Source of the DNA: Pseudomonadales bacterium
GTDB taxonomy: Bacteria > Pseudomonadota > Gammaproteobacteria > Pseudomonadales > Pseudohongiellaceae
Direction: 5' to 3'
DNA length: 64,000 bases
NCBI GenBank assembly: GCA_024234365.1
Contig: JACKOK010000001.1
Location: forward strand, 124,001 to 188,000
The translations under genes and the position numbers were made by a program. The notes beneath the pieces are model-generated. The model did not search any database and had not been told where the DNA came from. It was given only the letters and a program-made list of their open reading frames with translations. The stretch's first letter is position 1. Each line of letters opens with the position of its first letter. Below, in pieces: positions 50,789 through 60,760 of this stretch.

Positions 50789-53152
50789 CTAGAAGATGGT
50801 TTCGATCGAGGGCACGTCCTCGATATCCGGGGCGCTCAGCTTGCCGGATGCATCCATCTCCGTTGGCGCATTCTCCTGCATGAACAGTTCAAACATGGTA
50901 TTGCTCTGGCCCGGGCGGGCCAGCTTGCCGGTATTCTTGTCAATCAGGCGGTCCACGATGCCGTCCGGTCTTTCCGGTGCGCGCTCCGGGGTATCTGCCA
51001 GCACGGTTTTCATATAGTCGATCCAGATGGGTACCGGCACGGTGGCCCCCTGCTCGCTCTCGCCCATGGGCTGAGGCTGGTCGAAACCGACGAACACGCT
51101 GGTGGCGACATTGCGGTTGAAACCTGAGAACCACAGTTCTGCCGGACCGTTGGTGGTGCCGGTCTTGCCCATGAGATCCTGGCGCTTGATCTCCCGGTTC
51201 ACGCGTCGGCCGCTACCTTCCTCGATGACCGAGCGCATCATGCTGGCCAGGATATAGCTGATTCGGGGGTCCACGATCTGCGGGGCCGGCATCTCGGACA
51301 ATGGCAGCTCCGCGCAATGATCGCCACAGGCGACTGCCTGGACCGGCAAGGGGATATTGCCGTCCACCGTTTTGATCTCCTTGATCAGGGTGGCTTCCAC
51401 TTTCTGCCCGCCATTGGCGATGGTGGCGAAGGCGATGGCCATTTCCAGTGGCTGCACATCCTGGCTGCCCAGGGCGACAGTCAGGTCATTGCGCGGAAAG
51501 TTTTCGGTTCTGAAGCCAAAGCGCTTGGCGAAGGGCAGCACCAGCTCCGAACCGAGCTGGTCGTAGAGGCGGATGGCCGGGATATTGCGCGAGTTGGCCA
51601 GAGCATTGCGCAGGGTGACGGGGCCGATGAAATTGTTTTCAAAATTCCGGGGGCGATACTCACCGCGGGCAAAGGGCGCATCGTTGATGGTCGTTGCCGG
51701 GGTATAGCCGTTCTCCAGCGCCGTGCCATAGACAAAGGGTTTGAAGCCGGAGCCGGGCGGACGCGCCGTGGTGGCCCGGTTGACCTGGCTCAGTGCGAAA
51801 TCATAGCCGCCGCTGAGGGCGAGAATGTCGCCGTTGTCCGGTGAGACCGAGACCAGAGCACCCTGTAATTCCGGAATCTGCCCCAATGACCAGCGTGTTT
51901 CGTCTTCCTGACGAATGCGGATGATATCTCCGACTTCCACAATATCGCTGGCGCGTTGCGGGCGCGGCCAGGCATTGCCGCGATCCACAAAGGGGGCGGC
52001 CCAGCTCAAGCCTTCCCAGGAAATGGCGAGCGTACTGCCATCTTCGCGAATGACCTGAATATCGCGCTCGTTGACGTCGGTGACAACAGCCGCAACCTGA
52101 TTGCCAATGGTGGAACGGGATTGCAGGGCTTCCAGCCAGTAATTTGTGGCGTCCTCTCCCGCAGGGGGGCTGACATGTCCCTCGATTCCCCGGTAGCCAT
52201 GACGTTTGTCATAGTAGTTTTCCAGCCCGTAGCTCAGAGCCTTGTCCGCGGCAAGCTGGTTTTCACTGAGAATGCTGGTGGTGACCTCGAAACCCTTGCG
52301 ATAAATATCCTCGCCGTACTCGCGGTACAGTTCCTGGCGCACCATCTCGGCGACATAGGGGGCGCTGACCTCGATGCGCCGGCTGTGACGGCGGGCATCA
52401 TCGGGGGTGATGATGGCCTTTTCATATTGCTCACGGGTGATCATGCCCTGGTCGTACATTTTCTTCAGCACCACATTGCGCCGGGTCTGTGCCCGTGCCG
52501 GGTCTGCAATGGGGTTGCAGGGGGAGGGGCAGGGCAGCACCGAGGTCAGCATGGCGAAGTGGTGCAGTTCCAGCTCGTTGATGGGCTTGCCGTAATAGGC
52601 ATAGGCGGCGGCATTGATGCCATCGGCACCGGACCCGAAATAGATCAGGTTCAGGTAGAGGGTGATGATTTCCTCTTTGCTCAGTTCGCGCTGAATGCGC
52701 AGGGCAAAGGGGATTTCCTTCAGCTTGCGTGAGTAAACGCTGTCACTGTCAAAGGAGATGTTGTTTACCAGCTGCATGGTGATTGTGCTGCCACCGCCGA
52801 GATTGATGCCGCGGACGAAACCGTAGAAGCCACGCAACAGGCCACGGACATCCACGCCGGAATGGGAATAAAAGCGCGGGTCCTCGCTGGCGATGACCGC
52901 ATTGATCATCATGGGGGGGATCTCTTCATACGGAATCGGGTCACGGCGGATGCCGATTTCGTCGATGAGCTTGTGGTCGGCGGTGAGGATGCGCAGTGGG
53001 GTTTCCAGTTGCACATAGCGGTATGACTCGGCAGAGGGCAACTGCGGAGACAGATAAAGGAAGCCGGCAGCAAAGACCATGACGGCACCGCTGGCGCAGA
53101 ACACACCGAACCAGAAAAGGAAGCGGAATACCTTTTTGAATTGCAGTTTCAC
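50789..53152 (-). CDS. mrcA: Penicillin-binding protein 1A
   Basis: The 787-residue bifunctional peptidoglycan synthase has one membrane helix (about 8-32), a GT51 transglycosylase domain with catalytic Glu90 in EDPRFYSHSGVD and GGSTITMQLVNN, an OB-like insert (about 300-420), and a transpeptidase domain with SGFK (nucleophile Ser), SRN and KTGTTNGPAE motifs. Length and insert are those of PBP1A. It diverges from pilM across 560 bp, as in Pseudomonas. Confidence 0.96.
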   Translation of the reverse strand: MKLQFKKVFRFLFWFGVFCASGAVMVFAAGFLYLSPQLPSAESYRYVQLETPLRILTADHKLIDEIGIRRDPIPYEEIPPMMINAVIASEDPRFYSHSGVDVRGLLRGFYGFVRGINLGGGSTITMQLVNNISFDSDSVYSRKLKEIPFALRIQRELSKEEIITLYLNLIYFGSGADGINAAAYAYYGKPINELELHHFAMLTSVLPCPSPCNPIADPARAQTRRNVVLKKMYDQGMITREQYEKAIITPDDARRHSRRIEVSAPYVAEMVRQELYREYGEDIYRKGFEVTTSILSENQLAADKALSYGLENYYDKRHGYRGIEGHVSPPAGEDATNYWLEALQSRSTIGNQVAAVVTDVNERDIQVIREDGSTLAISWEGLSWAAPFVDRGNAWPRPQRASDIVEVGDIIRIRQEDETRWSLGQIPELQGALVSVSPDNGDILALSGGYDFALSQVNRATTARPPGSGFKPFVYGTALENGYTPATTINDAPFARGEYRPRNFENNFIGPVTLRNALANSRNIPAIRLYDQLGSELVLPFAKRFGFRTENFPRNDLTVALGSQDVQPLEMAIAFATIANGGQKVEATLIKEIKTVDGNIPLPVQAVACGDHCAELPLSEMPAPQIVDPRISYILASMMRSVIEEGSGRRVNREIKRQDLMGKTGTTNGPAELWFSGFNRNVATSVFVGFDQPQPMGESEQGATVPVPIWIDYMKTVLADTPERAPERPDGIVDRLIDKNTGKLARPGQSNTMFELFMQENAPTEMDASGKLSAPDIEDVPSIETIF

Positions 53153-53711
53153 AGTCGTCTATGCCATGTGGTGGGTCGCAAGTGCCCGGGCGGATTTGCC
53201 ACAAGAAAGACCGTATTGCCCCGGTTTCTGTTACGCCAGTGTGGAGAACTTGCCCCTGGAAAAGCGGCATTATACCCCTAAGTTTTTGAATAATCTTGAG
53301 TGAAATCCTCGGATTTAGACGGGGGTTGCTGTGTCTGTGGGGAACGGGAAAAGCGCAGTGTCGTCAGCGCAATGTTTAAATAATGTTTAGAAATATCAAC
53401 GAGATATTTATGTTTTGCGGGGCTTTTTTCACAAGGCTGGACAGCGTGCTTCCCGCGATGGCGAGTTGCGGAATTTGTGAGCTGGATCATGTCCGGGGGT
53501 AGAATTTGATGGAGTTATCAACATAAAGTTATTTATTGGGAAGCCCATATAATTTATTGAAAATTATATATAAATTTGGTTTTATGTGCCGAGGCATTTA
53601 AACTGAGTGAAAAACAGGCGTCCTGTGGGTTTGAATCTATACTCGAAACACGGTGGTGCTGATGGGCTGACTAAGCCTGCCGATACAACAAAGACAGACT
53701 GACTACGGGCA
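53153..53711. other. Divergent regulatory region between mrcA and pilM
   Basis: About 560 bp without a gene. It contains a strikingly AT-rich block (53505-53590, with several TATAAT/TATATA-like boxes) against GC-rich surroundings; the promoters of mrcA and the pilMNOPQ operon must lie here, but no single pair of boxes is convincing. Confidence 0.5.
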
Positions 53712-54779
53712 ATGCGTGTGCTGGAATTTCTGAGCCGAAAATCGAAGACCCTGCTGGGCGTGGACATCAGTTCCACCGCCGTGAAGCTGCTCGAGCTCAG
53801 CCTGCACAATGGCAGGTATCGTATCGAGAACTATGTGATACGCGCCCTGCCTCCCAGCGCTGTGGTGGAGAAGAACATCAGTGACATCGATGCCGTCGGC
53901 GATGCGATCCGGCAGGCGGTGTCCCTGCTGAAGCCTGCCAGCAAAGAGGCTGCCGTTGCGGTGGCGGGCTCCGCAGTGATTACCAAGATCATTGAAATGA
54001 ACGCCAGTATGACCGACGACGAGATGGAGAACCAGATCATTGTCGAGGCGGATCAGTATATTCCCTATCCTCTGAGTGAGGTGGCCATCGACTTCGAGCG
54101 GCAGGACAACGGTGACGGCAGTTCCGATTTTGTCGATGTCCTGTTGGCTGCCTGTCGCAAGGAGAATGTGGAGTCCCGCGTGGCGGCACTGGAGGCCGGG
54201 GGCTTGAATGCCAAGGTCGTGGACATAGAAGCCTATGCCATGGAGCGGGCTTTCGCGCTGCTGCAGGGGCAGCTCAGCGCATCGGATCCGCAGACCGTGG
54301 CGGTGCTGGATATTGGTGCCACGGTGACAACGCTGCATGTGTTGCTGCATGGCAAGACCATTTATACCCGCGAGCAGCTGTTCGGCGGACGGCAACTGGT
54401 CGAGGACGTGCAGCGTCGTTTCGGGCTGTCTGCTGCAGAGGCGGAGACGGCGATTCGCCGGGGCACGCTGGGTGAGGATTACGAGCAGGAGATTCTGGCG
54501 CCGTTTAAGGATGCGGTGGTGCAGCAGGTCAGCCGCTCGCTGCAGTTTTTCTTTTCTTCCAGTCAGTACAACGATGTCGACCAGATTGTGCTCGCCGGGG
54601 GTGTCGCGGCGATTGAGGGGCTGAGTGATCTGGTGCGCGAGCAACTGGCAACGCCCGCACTGGTGGCCAATCCGTTTGAGGATCTACCACTGGGCAGCAA
54701 GGTCAACAAAACCCTGCTGCACAATGATGCTCCGGCGCTGATGATCGCCTGTGGTCTTGCGATGAGGAGCAAGTACTGA
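53712..54779 (+). CDS. pilM: Type IV pilus inner-membrane platform protein PilM
   Basis: The 355-residue cytoplasmic actin-like protein starts with the amphipathic MRVLEFLSRKSKTLLGVDISSTAVK and has ATP-binding motifs VAVLDIGATVTTLHV and VLAGGVAAIEGL. It binds the N-terminal tail of PilN and links the cytoplasmic motor to the alignment complex. Its stop overlaps the pilN start (TGATG). In contrast to the broken mshI at 17 kb it has no frame damage. Confidence 0.96.
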   Translation: MRVLEFLSRKSKTLLGVDISSTAVKLLELSLHNGRYRIENYVIRALPPSAVVEKNISDIDAVGDAIRQAVSLLKPASKEAAVAVAGSAVITKIIEMNASMTDDEMENQIIVEADQYIPYPLSEVAIDFERQDNGDGSSDFVDVLLAACRKENVESRVAALEAGGLNAKVVDIEAYAMERAFALLQGQLSASDPQTVAVLDIGATVTTLHVLLHGKTIYTREQLFGGRQLVEDVQRRFGLSAAEAETAIRRGTLGEDYEQEILAPFKDAVVQQVSRSLQFFFSSSQYNDVDQIVLAGGVAAIEGLSDLVREQLATPALVANPFEDLPLGSKVNKTLLHNDAPALMIACGLAMRSKY

Positions 54780-55354
54780 TGGCCCGCATCAATCTTCTTC
54801 CCTGGCGTGAACAGTTGCGCGAAGAGCGCAAGCGGGAATTTTTTGTCCTGCTGCTGGGGGTGGTGATTATTGCGGCCGGCATTCTGTTCCTGGTTGATCG
54901 CAGCTTCCGCAATGACATCCGTTACCAGCAGGGCCGCAACGATTTTCTGCGGCGGGAAATCATGGTGCTGGATGCGCGGATTGCCGAGATCAATCAGCTC
55001 AAGGAACAGAAACAGCAGATCAACTCACGCATGGAGGTCATTCAGGGTTTGCAGGGTTCGCGGCCTGTGATTGTGCGGATTTTTGATGAGCTGGTAAAAA
55101 CCCTGCCCTCGGGTGTCTATTTCAATACGCTGACGCGTGTTGAAAATCGACTGGAGATCGAGGGGATTGCCGAATCCAATAACAAGGTGTCGGAGCTGAT
55201 GCGCCGGCTGGATGATTCGCCATGGTTCTCCAGCCCGAGCCTTCAGCAGATTTCTGCGGCCAGCGCTGATGCCAACTCCGAACAACGTGTCGCCAATGCG
55301 TTCTCGCTGACCCTGATGCTGGACGAACCGGCGCGGGAAGAGGAGGCAAACTGA
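54779..55354 (+). CDS. pilN: Type IV pilus alignment protein PilN
   Basis: The 191-residue protein begins MARINLLPWREQLRE, the conserved INLLPWR motif that docks in PilM, has one membrane helix (about 20-40), then a coiled coil and a ferredoxin-like periplasmic domain (VIVRIFDELVKTLPSGVYFNTLTRVENRL). It starts on the last base of pilM and ends on the first base of pilO, so all are translationally coupled. Confidence 0.95.
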   Translation: MARINLLPWREQLREERKREFFVLLLGVVIIAAGILFLVDRSFRNDIRYQQGRNDFLRREIMVLDARIAEINQLKEQKQQINSRMEVIQGLQGSRPVIVRIFDELVKTLPSGVYFNTLTRVENRLEIEGIAESNNKVSELMRRLDDSPWFSSPSLQQISAASADANSEQRVANAFSLTLMLDEPAREEEAN

Positions 55355-56007
55355 TGAAAGTCTCCACAAAAGCCACGGCCCTGATCAGGGAGCTGCAAAG
55401 CTTCGACTGGAACAATCTGGGGGATATCGAATCCATCGGCGTCTGGCCGGGTGTGGTGAAGATGGTGATTGCCGTGGCACTGTTTGTCGTGTGCCTGGGG
55501 GCAGGTTTCTGGTTCGATATCCGCAGCCTGCAGGCCGAGCTTACCCGGTGGCAGACAGAAGAGAGCACGCTGCGCAGCGAGCTGGAGCAGAAATCCGTGC
55601 TGGCAGCCAATCTGGAAGAGTACAAGGCACAGACAGTACAGATGGAGGAGGAGTTCGCAGAGCTGCTGCGGCAACTGCCCAGCCAGACAGAAGTGCCGGA
55701 CCTGGTGGATGACGTGACGGAAACCGGTCTGGGCAGCAGCCTGACATTTTCCCGGATTGAACTGGACCCTGAGGTGGCGCAGGAGTTTTACATCGAGCAG
55801 CCTATTCAGATTGAGGTGCTGGGTAACTACCATGATTTCGGCACCTTTGTCAGCGGAGTGGCGGCGCTTCCCCGCATTGTGACACTGCACGATTTTGCCA
55901 TTGAGGCGGTGAACAACCGCAGCGCGCTGCAGATGACCATTACTGCCAAAACCTATCGTTACAGAACGGAGGTGGAGAATGCGGAGGATGTCAATGCAAC
56001 GCCCTGA
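55354..56007 (+). CDS. pilO: Type IV pilus alignment protein PilO
   Basis: The 217-residue protein has a short cytoplasmic part with QSFDWNNLGDIESIGVWP, one membrane helix (about 28-50), a coiled coil (about 52-105) and a periplasmic domain ending in NRSALQMTITAKTYRYR. It pairs with PilN. The SLT-type opening and the length fit PilO. Its end overlaps the start of pilP. Confidence 0.95.
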   Translation: MKVSTKATALIRELQSFDWNNLGDIESIGVWPGVVKMVIAVALFVVCLGAGFWFDIRSLQAELTRWQTEESTLRSELEQKSVLAANLEEYKAQTVQMEEEFAELLRQLPSQTEVPDLVDDVTETGLGSSLTFSRIELDPEVAQEFYIEQPIQIEVLGNYHDFGTFVSGVAALPRIVTLHDFAIEAVNNRSALQMTITAKTYRYRTEVENAEDVNATP

Positions 56008-56539
56008 GCATTCCATCCGTCTGTTACGGCCTTTATTGCTGATGTTGCTGCTGGCGGCACTTGGCGCCTGTTCCGGAAATGAGGGCATGGAAGACCTGCA
56101 GCAGTATGTCATCGAGGTGGCTCTGCGGCCCGGGGGAGAGGTGGAGCCCATGCCGGAGTTCGTGCCGTATGAAGCCTTTGCCTACAGTGCCGCCTCCATG
56201 CGCAGCCCCTTTGATATCCCGATTCTGGCAGGCTCTGGAGAGGCGGCGGCACCTGTCAGTATTGTGCAGCCGGATTTTGAACGGCCACGGGAAGCCCTGG
56301 AGGAGTTTGCGCTCGGGAATCTGAACATGGTCGGCATGATGACCCGCAGCGCCGGCACGGTGGCGCTGGTCCAGGATGAAAACGGGAAGGTGCACCGGGT
56401 GAGTCGTGGCAATTATATGGGGCGGAACCACGGTCGTGTGGTGCAGGTGACTGCCACGGAAATCGAGTTGATCGAAATAGTACCCTCCGGTGACGGAGAC
56501 TGGGTGGAGCGTCCGCGCACGCTCACATTACAACGATAA
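55994..56539 (+). CDS. pilP: Type IV pilus lipoprotein PilP
   Basis: The 181-residue lipoprotein has a signal peptide with lipobox LGAC (Cys near residue 26), a disordered linker that binds PilN-PilO, the SPFDIP motif, and a small beta domain (LNMVGMMTRSAGTVALVQDENGKVHRVSRGNYMGRNHGRV) that touches the secretin PilQ. GGAGG lies six bases before the ATG at 55994, favouring it over the ATG at 55979. It overlaps pilO by 14 bp. Confidence 0.95.
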   Translation: MQRPEHSIRLLRPLLLMLLLAALGACSGNEGMEDLQQYVIEVALRPGGEVEPMPEFVPYEAFAYSAASMRSPFDIPILAGSGEAAAPVSIVQPDFERPREALEEFALGNLNMVGMMTRSAGTVALVQDENGKVHRVSRGNYMGRNHGRVVQVTATEIELIEIVPSGDGDWVERPRTLTLQR

Positions 56540-56604
56540 AGCGTGCGGTAACGTGATGCGAATACAAATTCGGCAGTGACAACGCCGGACAAACAGGTGA
56601 AACG

Positions 56605-58923
56605 ATGATGACTACAGCAACGATGAGCTCTGGAGCCGGGACAGGCGCCCCGAGCGCGATCCGGAAATGGTGTCTGCCGTTTCTGCTGATATTGCTTGCG
56701 TGTCAGGGCGCGTTTGCGCAGGACAGCGTGAATCTGAACAGTATCGGTTTCGCGAATCTGCCTGGCGATAATATCGAGGTGAGGTTGGAGTTCGACCAGC
56801 GTCCTCCGCAGCCCAGTGGTTTCAGTCAGGAGGATCCGGCACGCATTTCCATTGATCTGAGTAATGTCAGGAGTGCGCTGGCAGAGCGCCGTTTCGATAT
56901 CAATTCCAACAATGCGCAGAGTGTGATGGTGCTGGAAGCTGGCGACAGAACGCGTCTGGTCTTTAATCTGCGCAGCCCCGTCGATTATCAGACCCGTATT
57001 GAGGGCAATACCCTGATTGTGCATCTGGGCAACGACAACCGGGTAGCCAGTGCTGCGGCCTCTGCGGGTCAGGCGGCCCCTGCTGCAGCTGAGCCTGTCA
57101 CCGGGCCGGCAGTGACGGACGTGAGCTTCCGTCGTGGCAATGCTCCGGATGAAGGTCAGGTGCTCATCAGCCTCAGTGATGAACAGGTGCTGGGCAATGT
57201 GGAACAGATCGGCAGTCGGGTTTATCTGGAGTTTTCTGATACGGCCGTTCCTGAACGCCTGAACCGCCGCTTTGATGTGACAGACTTTGCCACGCCGGTC
57301 AATACCGTGGATGTCTACCCCCAGCGCGGGAGCGCCACCATCGCCATCGATTTCAATGGTGAGTACGAGTATGTGGCCTATCAGCAGGGGCGGCAGTACA
57401 CCGTCAGTGTCATGCCTGCGCAGACAACGGCAGCCAGTGCGGATCCGGCAGCGGCTTATTCCGGCAATCTGATTTCACTCAGCTTCCAGAATATCGAAGT
57501 GCGCACCGTGCTGCAGCTGCTGGCGGATGAGAACAACTTCAACCTGGTGGCCAGCGATGCCATCTCCGGCAATATCACCCTGCAATTGCAGGATGTGCCC
57601 TGGGATCAGGCTTTGAATCTGGTTCTGCAGTCACGCAACCTGGACAAGCGTCTGGTGGGCAATGTCCTCTATGTGGCACCGGCAAACGAGATTGCGGCGC
57701 AGGAACAGCAGGCGCTCGATGCCAGCCGACAGGCACAGGCCCTGGCTCCCCTGCACACGGAATATGTGCAGGTGAACTATGCCGATGCCGCCAATATCCT
57801 TACCCTGCTGACAGGCTCTCCCACGGGGAATGTACCCGGTGTCGGGACTGATCCGAACGCTGCTGCCGGTACAGTACCTGCCGAGCCGGGAGCAAGCGGT
57901 GTGCTGTCCAGTCGCGGCACGGCAACGGTCGACCCGCGTACCAATATTATTATCATTCGGGATGTTGCCGAGAAGCTGGACGAGGTGCGCGAGCTGCTCA
58001 GCAAGCTCGATGTTCCCGTGCGTCAGGTGCTGATTGAGGCGCGTATCGTGAATGTTTCCACCGACTTCGGGCGTGAGCTGGGGATACGCTGGGGCGGTGC
58101 CGGACGTAATGACGCAGCGGAAAATCTGCGCTATGGCGGCAGCCAGGCAGCCACCCTGGAGCAGCAGAATAATCGGGTGGCGCAAAACGCAGCCATTCAG
58201 CAGGCCATGGCCGCAGGCGAGGCGGCGCGGGTGCAGGCCCTGCAGGACGGTACGGACCCGAGCCTGATCGATTCCATCGTGGCGCAGGCCATTGCTGCCG
58301 TGCCGATTCCTACGGGCAGGGTCACCTTCCCCGATGCGCTGGCGGTGGATCTGGGGGTGCAGAGTGAGAGTGCGTCATCCTTTTCACTCGGCTTTGCCGG
58401 CAACAGCGGGCTTATCGAGCTGGAGCTGTCTGCCCTGGAGAGCAGTGGCAACGGCGAAGTGATTGCGCGTCCCAAGGTGACCACACAGGACAAGGTGACT
58501 GCTACCATTCAGTCGGGTGTGCGCATTCCCTATCAGGCGCAGGCCGGTGGGACGGCAGGAGGTTCGACCACAGAATTTGTGGATGCCGTTCTGTCTCTGG
58601 AAGTGACGCCTCAGATCACTCCGGATGGCCGCATCATCATGCAGTTGAATATTCACCAGGATTCGGTGGCTCCGGGAACGGGGACGGTGCCGGCGATCAA
58701 TACCAATGCCATCAATACCAGCGTGCTGGTGGAGAATGGGGACACAATCGTGCTGGGCGGGGTGTTCCGCGAGGAAACCACCACCACGGAATCCAAGACT
58801 CCTCTGCTGGGGGATATTCCCTATGTTGGCCGACTTTTCAAGCGGACCAATAATTCCAATCGGCGTACCGAGCTGCTGATTTTCATTACTCCCCGTATCA
58901 TTGCGGAGCTCAATACCCGCTGA
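56605..58923 (+). CDS. pilQ: Type IV pilus secretin PilQ
   Basis: The 772-residue outer-membrane secretin has a signal peptide (ending near AFA|QD), two AMIN domains (about 45-150 and 175-275) that bind peptidoglycan, an STN/N0 domain (NLISLSFQNIEVRTVLQLLADENNFNLV), secretin N1-type domain with a Gly/Pro-rich insert, and the secretin core (ALESSGNGEVIARPKVTTQDK, VTPQITPDG, LVENGDTIVLGGVF, TPLLGDIPYVGRLFK, LLIFITPRII). All parts are complete, unlike the mshL fragment at 19.6 kb. AGGTG precedes the ATG. Confidence 0.96.
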   Translation: MMTTATMSSGAGTGAPSAIRKWCLPFLLILLACQGAFAQDSVNLNSIGFANLPGDNIEVRLEFDQRPPQPSGFSQEDPARISIDLSNVRSALAERRFDINSNNAQSVMVLEAGDRTRLVFNLRSPVDYQTRIEGNTLIVHLGNDNRVASAAASAGQAAPAAAEPVTGPAVTDVSFRRGNAPDEGQVLISLSDEQVLGNVEQIGSRVYLEFSDTAVPERLNRRFDVTDFATPVNTVDVYPQRGSATIAIDFNGEYEYVAYQQGRQYTVSVMPAQTTAASADPAAAYSGNLISLSFQNIEVRTVLQLLADENNFNLVASDAISGNITLQLQDVPWDQALNLVLQSRNLDKRLVGNVLYVAPANEIAAQEQQALDASRQAQALAPLHTEYVQVNYADAANILTLLTGSPTGNVPGVGTDPNAAAGTVPAEPGASGVLSSRGTATVDPRTNIIIIRDVAEKLDEVRELLSKLDVPVRQVLIEARIVNVSTDFGRELGIRWGGAGRNDAAENLRYGGSQAATLEQQNNRVAQNAAIQQAMAAGEAARVQALQDGTDPSLIDSIVAQAIAAVPIPTGRVTFPDALAVDLGVQSESASSFSLGFAGNSGLIELELSALESSGNGEVIARPKVTTQDKVTATIQSGVRIPYQAQAGGTAGGSTTEFVDAVLSLEVTPQITPDGRIIMQLNIHQDSVAPGTGTVPAINTNAINTSVLVENGDTIVLGGVFREETTTTESKTPLLGDIPYVGRLFKRTNNSNRRTELLIFITPRIIAELNTR

Positions 58924-59050
58924 GCGATGTTCCGCGCCGCCAATCGGAAGTGCTTTTGCACACCGGGCAGAGGTACAATACCGGTCTTTTTGTTTCAAAG
59001 GGGCAGGGCGCCAGTTGCTGGCGCCACCCGACCGGGGAATGCGGAACGAC

Positions 59051-59626
59051 ATGGGCGAGACCAATAATGTGTTTCTTATCGGGCCAATGGGGGTGGGCAA
59101 AAGCACCATTGGCAGGCTTCTCGCTGCGCAACTGAATATGCCCTTTCACGACTCCGATCGTGAGATCGAGTTTGCGACCGGCGCCGACATCCCCTGGATA
59201 TTTGATGTGGAGGGCGAGCCGGGCTTTCGTGTGCGCGAAGCGCGCATGATCGACACGCTCACGCAGCGCAAGGGCATTATTCTGGCCACCGGGGGGGGTG
59301 CCATCCTGGATCCGATGAGTCGGCGCCATCTGCATGAGCGTGGCACGGTGGTCTATCTGCGTGCCTCGGTGGCGCAGCAGCTGGAGCGTACCGGCAAGGA
59401 CAAGAACCGGCCTTTGCTGCAGACCGCAGACCCCCTGGCCAAGATCAAGGAATTGTTCAAAATTCGTGAACCTTTGTACCGCGAAACGGCGCATCTGATT
59501 ATTGATACCAGCCGACGCAGCCCGCGCTCGGTCAGCACGGACATCACACGGCAGTTGCGCAGCCTCTGGAGCCAGACAGAGGTGACAGGGCAAGCGGCGG
59601 CGGAACCCGATTTCACTAAGGAGTAA
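59051..59626 (+). CDS. aroK: Shikimate kinase
   Basis: The enzyme phosphorylates shikimate on the way to chorismate. It opens with NVFLIGPMGVGKSTIGRLLA (Walker A at 11-18), has DSDREIE for shikimate and Mg binding, the GGGAI loop, and the lid with RTGKDKNRPLL. Starting at 59051 gives 191 residues; an ATG four codons earlier (59039) is possible. The last 15 residues extend past the E. coli end. Following pilQ and preceding aroB is the conserved order. Confidence 0.95.
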   Translation: MGETNNVFLIGPMGVGKSTIGRLLAAQLNMPFHDSDREIEFATGADIPWIFDVEGEPGFRVREARMIDTLTQRKGIILATGGGAILDPMSRRHLHERGTVVYLRASVAQQLERTGKDKNRPLLQTADPLAKIKELFKIREPLYRETAHLIIDTSRRSPRSVSTDITRQLRSLWSQTEVTGQAAAEPDFTKE

Positions 59627-59665
59627 CTGACGGACAAACGACCTTGCGGGCGTTGCCGGACTTGC

Positions 59666-60760
59666 ATGATGAAAACCTTGACCCTGAACCTCGGAGAACG
59701 ATCCTACCCTATCCACATTGGCCCCGGCCTGCTGGGCCAGAGCGATCTGCTGCGCCCGCATATCAAGGGACGGCAGGTACTGATCGTCAGCAACGAAGTG
59801 GTGGCCCCCCTGTACCTGGAGCAGGTGCGCGACAGCCTGGAAGGGCTGCAGGTGGATACCCTCGTGTTGCCCGATGGCGAGCACACCAAGAACCTGCAAA
59901 CCCTGTCGCGCATCTATGACAAATTGCTGGAATCCCGCCATGAGCGCAGCACTACCCTGATTGCCCTGGGTGGAGGGGTTATCGGCGATATCACGGGTTT
60001 TGCCGCTGCCAGCTATCAGCGTGGGGTTCACTTTATTCAGATTCCAACCACCCTATTGTCCCAGGTGGATTCCTCTGTCGGCGGTAAAACCGGCGTCAAC
60101 CATCCTCTTGGCAAGAACATGATCGGTGCTTTTTACCAACCCCGGTGTGTCCTGGCCGATACCCGGGTGTTGGATTCCCTGCCGCTGCGTGAGCTGCAGG
60201 CGGGGCTGGCCGAGGTCATCAAATATGGCTTGATCGATAATCTGCGCTTTTTCGAATGGCTGGAATCGAATATCGAGGGTTTGCTGGCGCGGGATCAGGC
60301 CCTGTTGACCGAGGCCGTTCATGAAAGCTGTGCGGACAAGGCCCGAGTGGTCGCCGCCGATGAAAAGGAGGGCGGGGTCCGGGCATTGCTGAATCTCGGT
60401 CATACCTTTGGTCATGCCATCGAGAATGGTCTGGGTTACGGGGTGTGGCTGCACGGAGAGGCGGTGGCTACCGGTATGGTTATGGCGGCAGACCTGTCGG
60501 CCCGCATGGGCATGGTCTCCTGGGAGGAAGCGGCGCGCGCCAAGGCCCTGATAGTGCGTGCCGGGCTGCCCGTGTTGCCACCGGATTCACTCAGTGCCGA
60601 CGACTATCTTCGTTTGATGGCCTTCGACAAAAAGGTTGTCAGCGGAAAAATTCGCTTCATCCTGATGCAGGGTTTGGGGCACACTGTAATCGAAAGTGAA
60701 ATCGATGCAGGTTTGCTGAGGCAGACATTGGAGGCGAAAGAGGAGCTGTGCCGGAGCTGA
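59666..60760 (+). CDS. aroB: 3-dehydroquinate synthase
   Basis: The 364-residue NAD- and Zn-dependent enzyme cyclises DAHP to dehydroquinate. The NAD loop is GGGVIGDITGFAAA, followed by RGVHFIQIPTTLLSQVDSSVGGKTGVNHPLGKNMIGAFYQP; the zinc ligands are in AEVIKYG, NLGHTFGHAIE and HGEAV. A second ATG directly follows the first. It overlaps damX by 13 bp. Confidence 0.97.
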   Translation: MMKTLTLNLGERSYPIHIGPGLLGQSDLLRPHIKGRQVLIVSNEVVAPLYLEQVRDSLEGLQVDTLVLPDGEHTKNLQTLSRIYDKLLESRHERSTTLIALGGGVIGDITGFAAASYQRGVHFIQIPTTLLSQVDSSVGGKTGVNHPLGKNMIGAFYQPRCVLADTRVLDSLPLRELQAGLAEVIKYGLIDNLRFFEWLESNIEGLLARDQALLTEAVHESCADKARVVAADEKEGGVRALLNLGHTFGHAIENGLGYGVWLHGEAVATGMVMAADLSARMGMVSWEEAARAKALIVRAGLPVLPPDSLSADDYLRLMAFDKKVVSGKIRFILMQGLGHTVIESEIDAGLLRQTLEAKEELCRS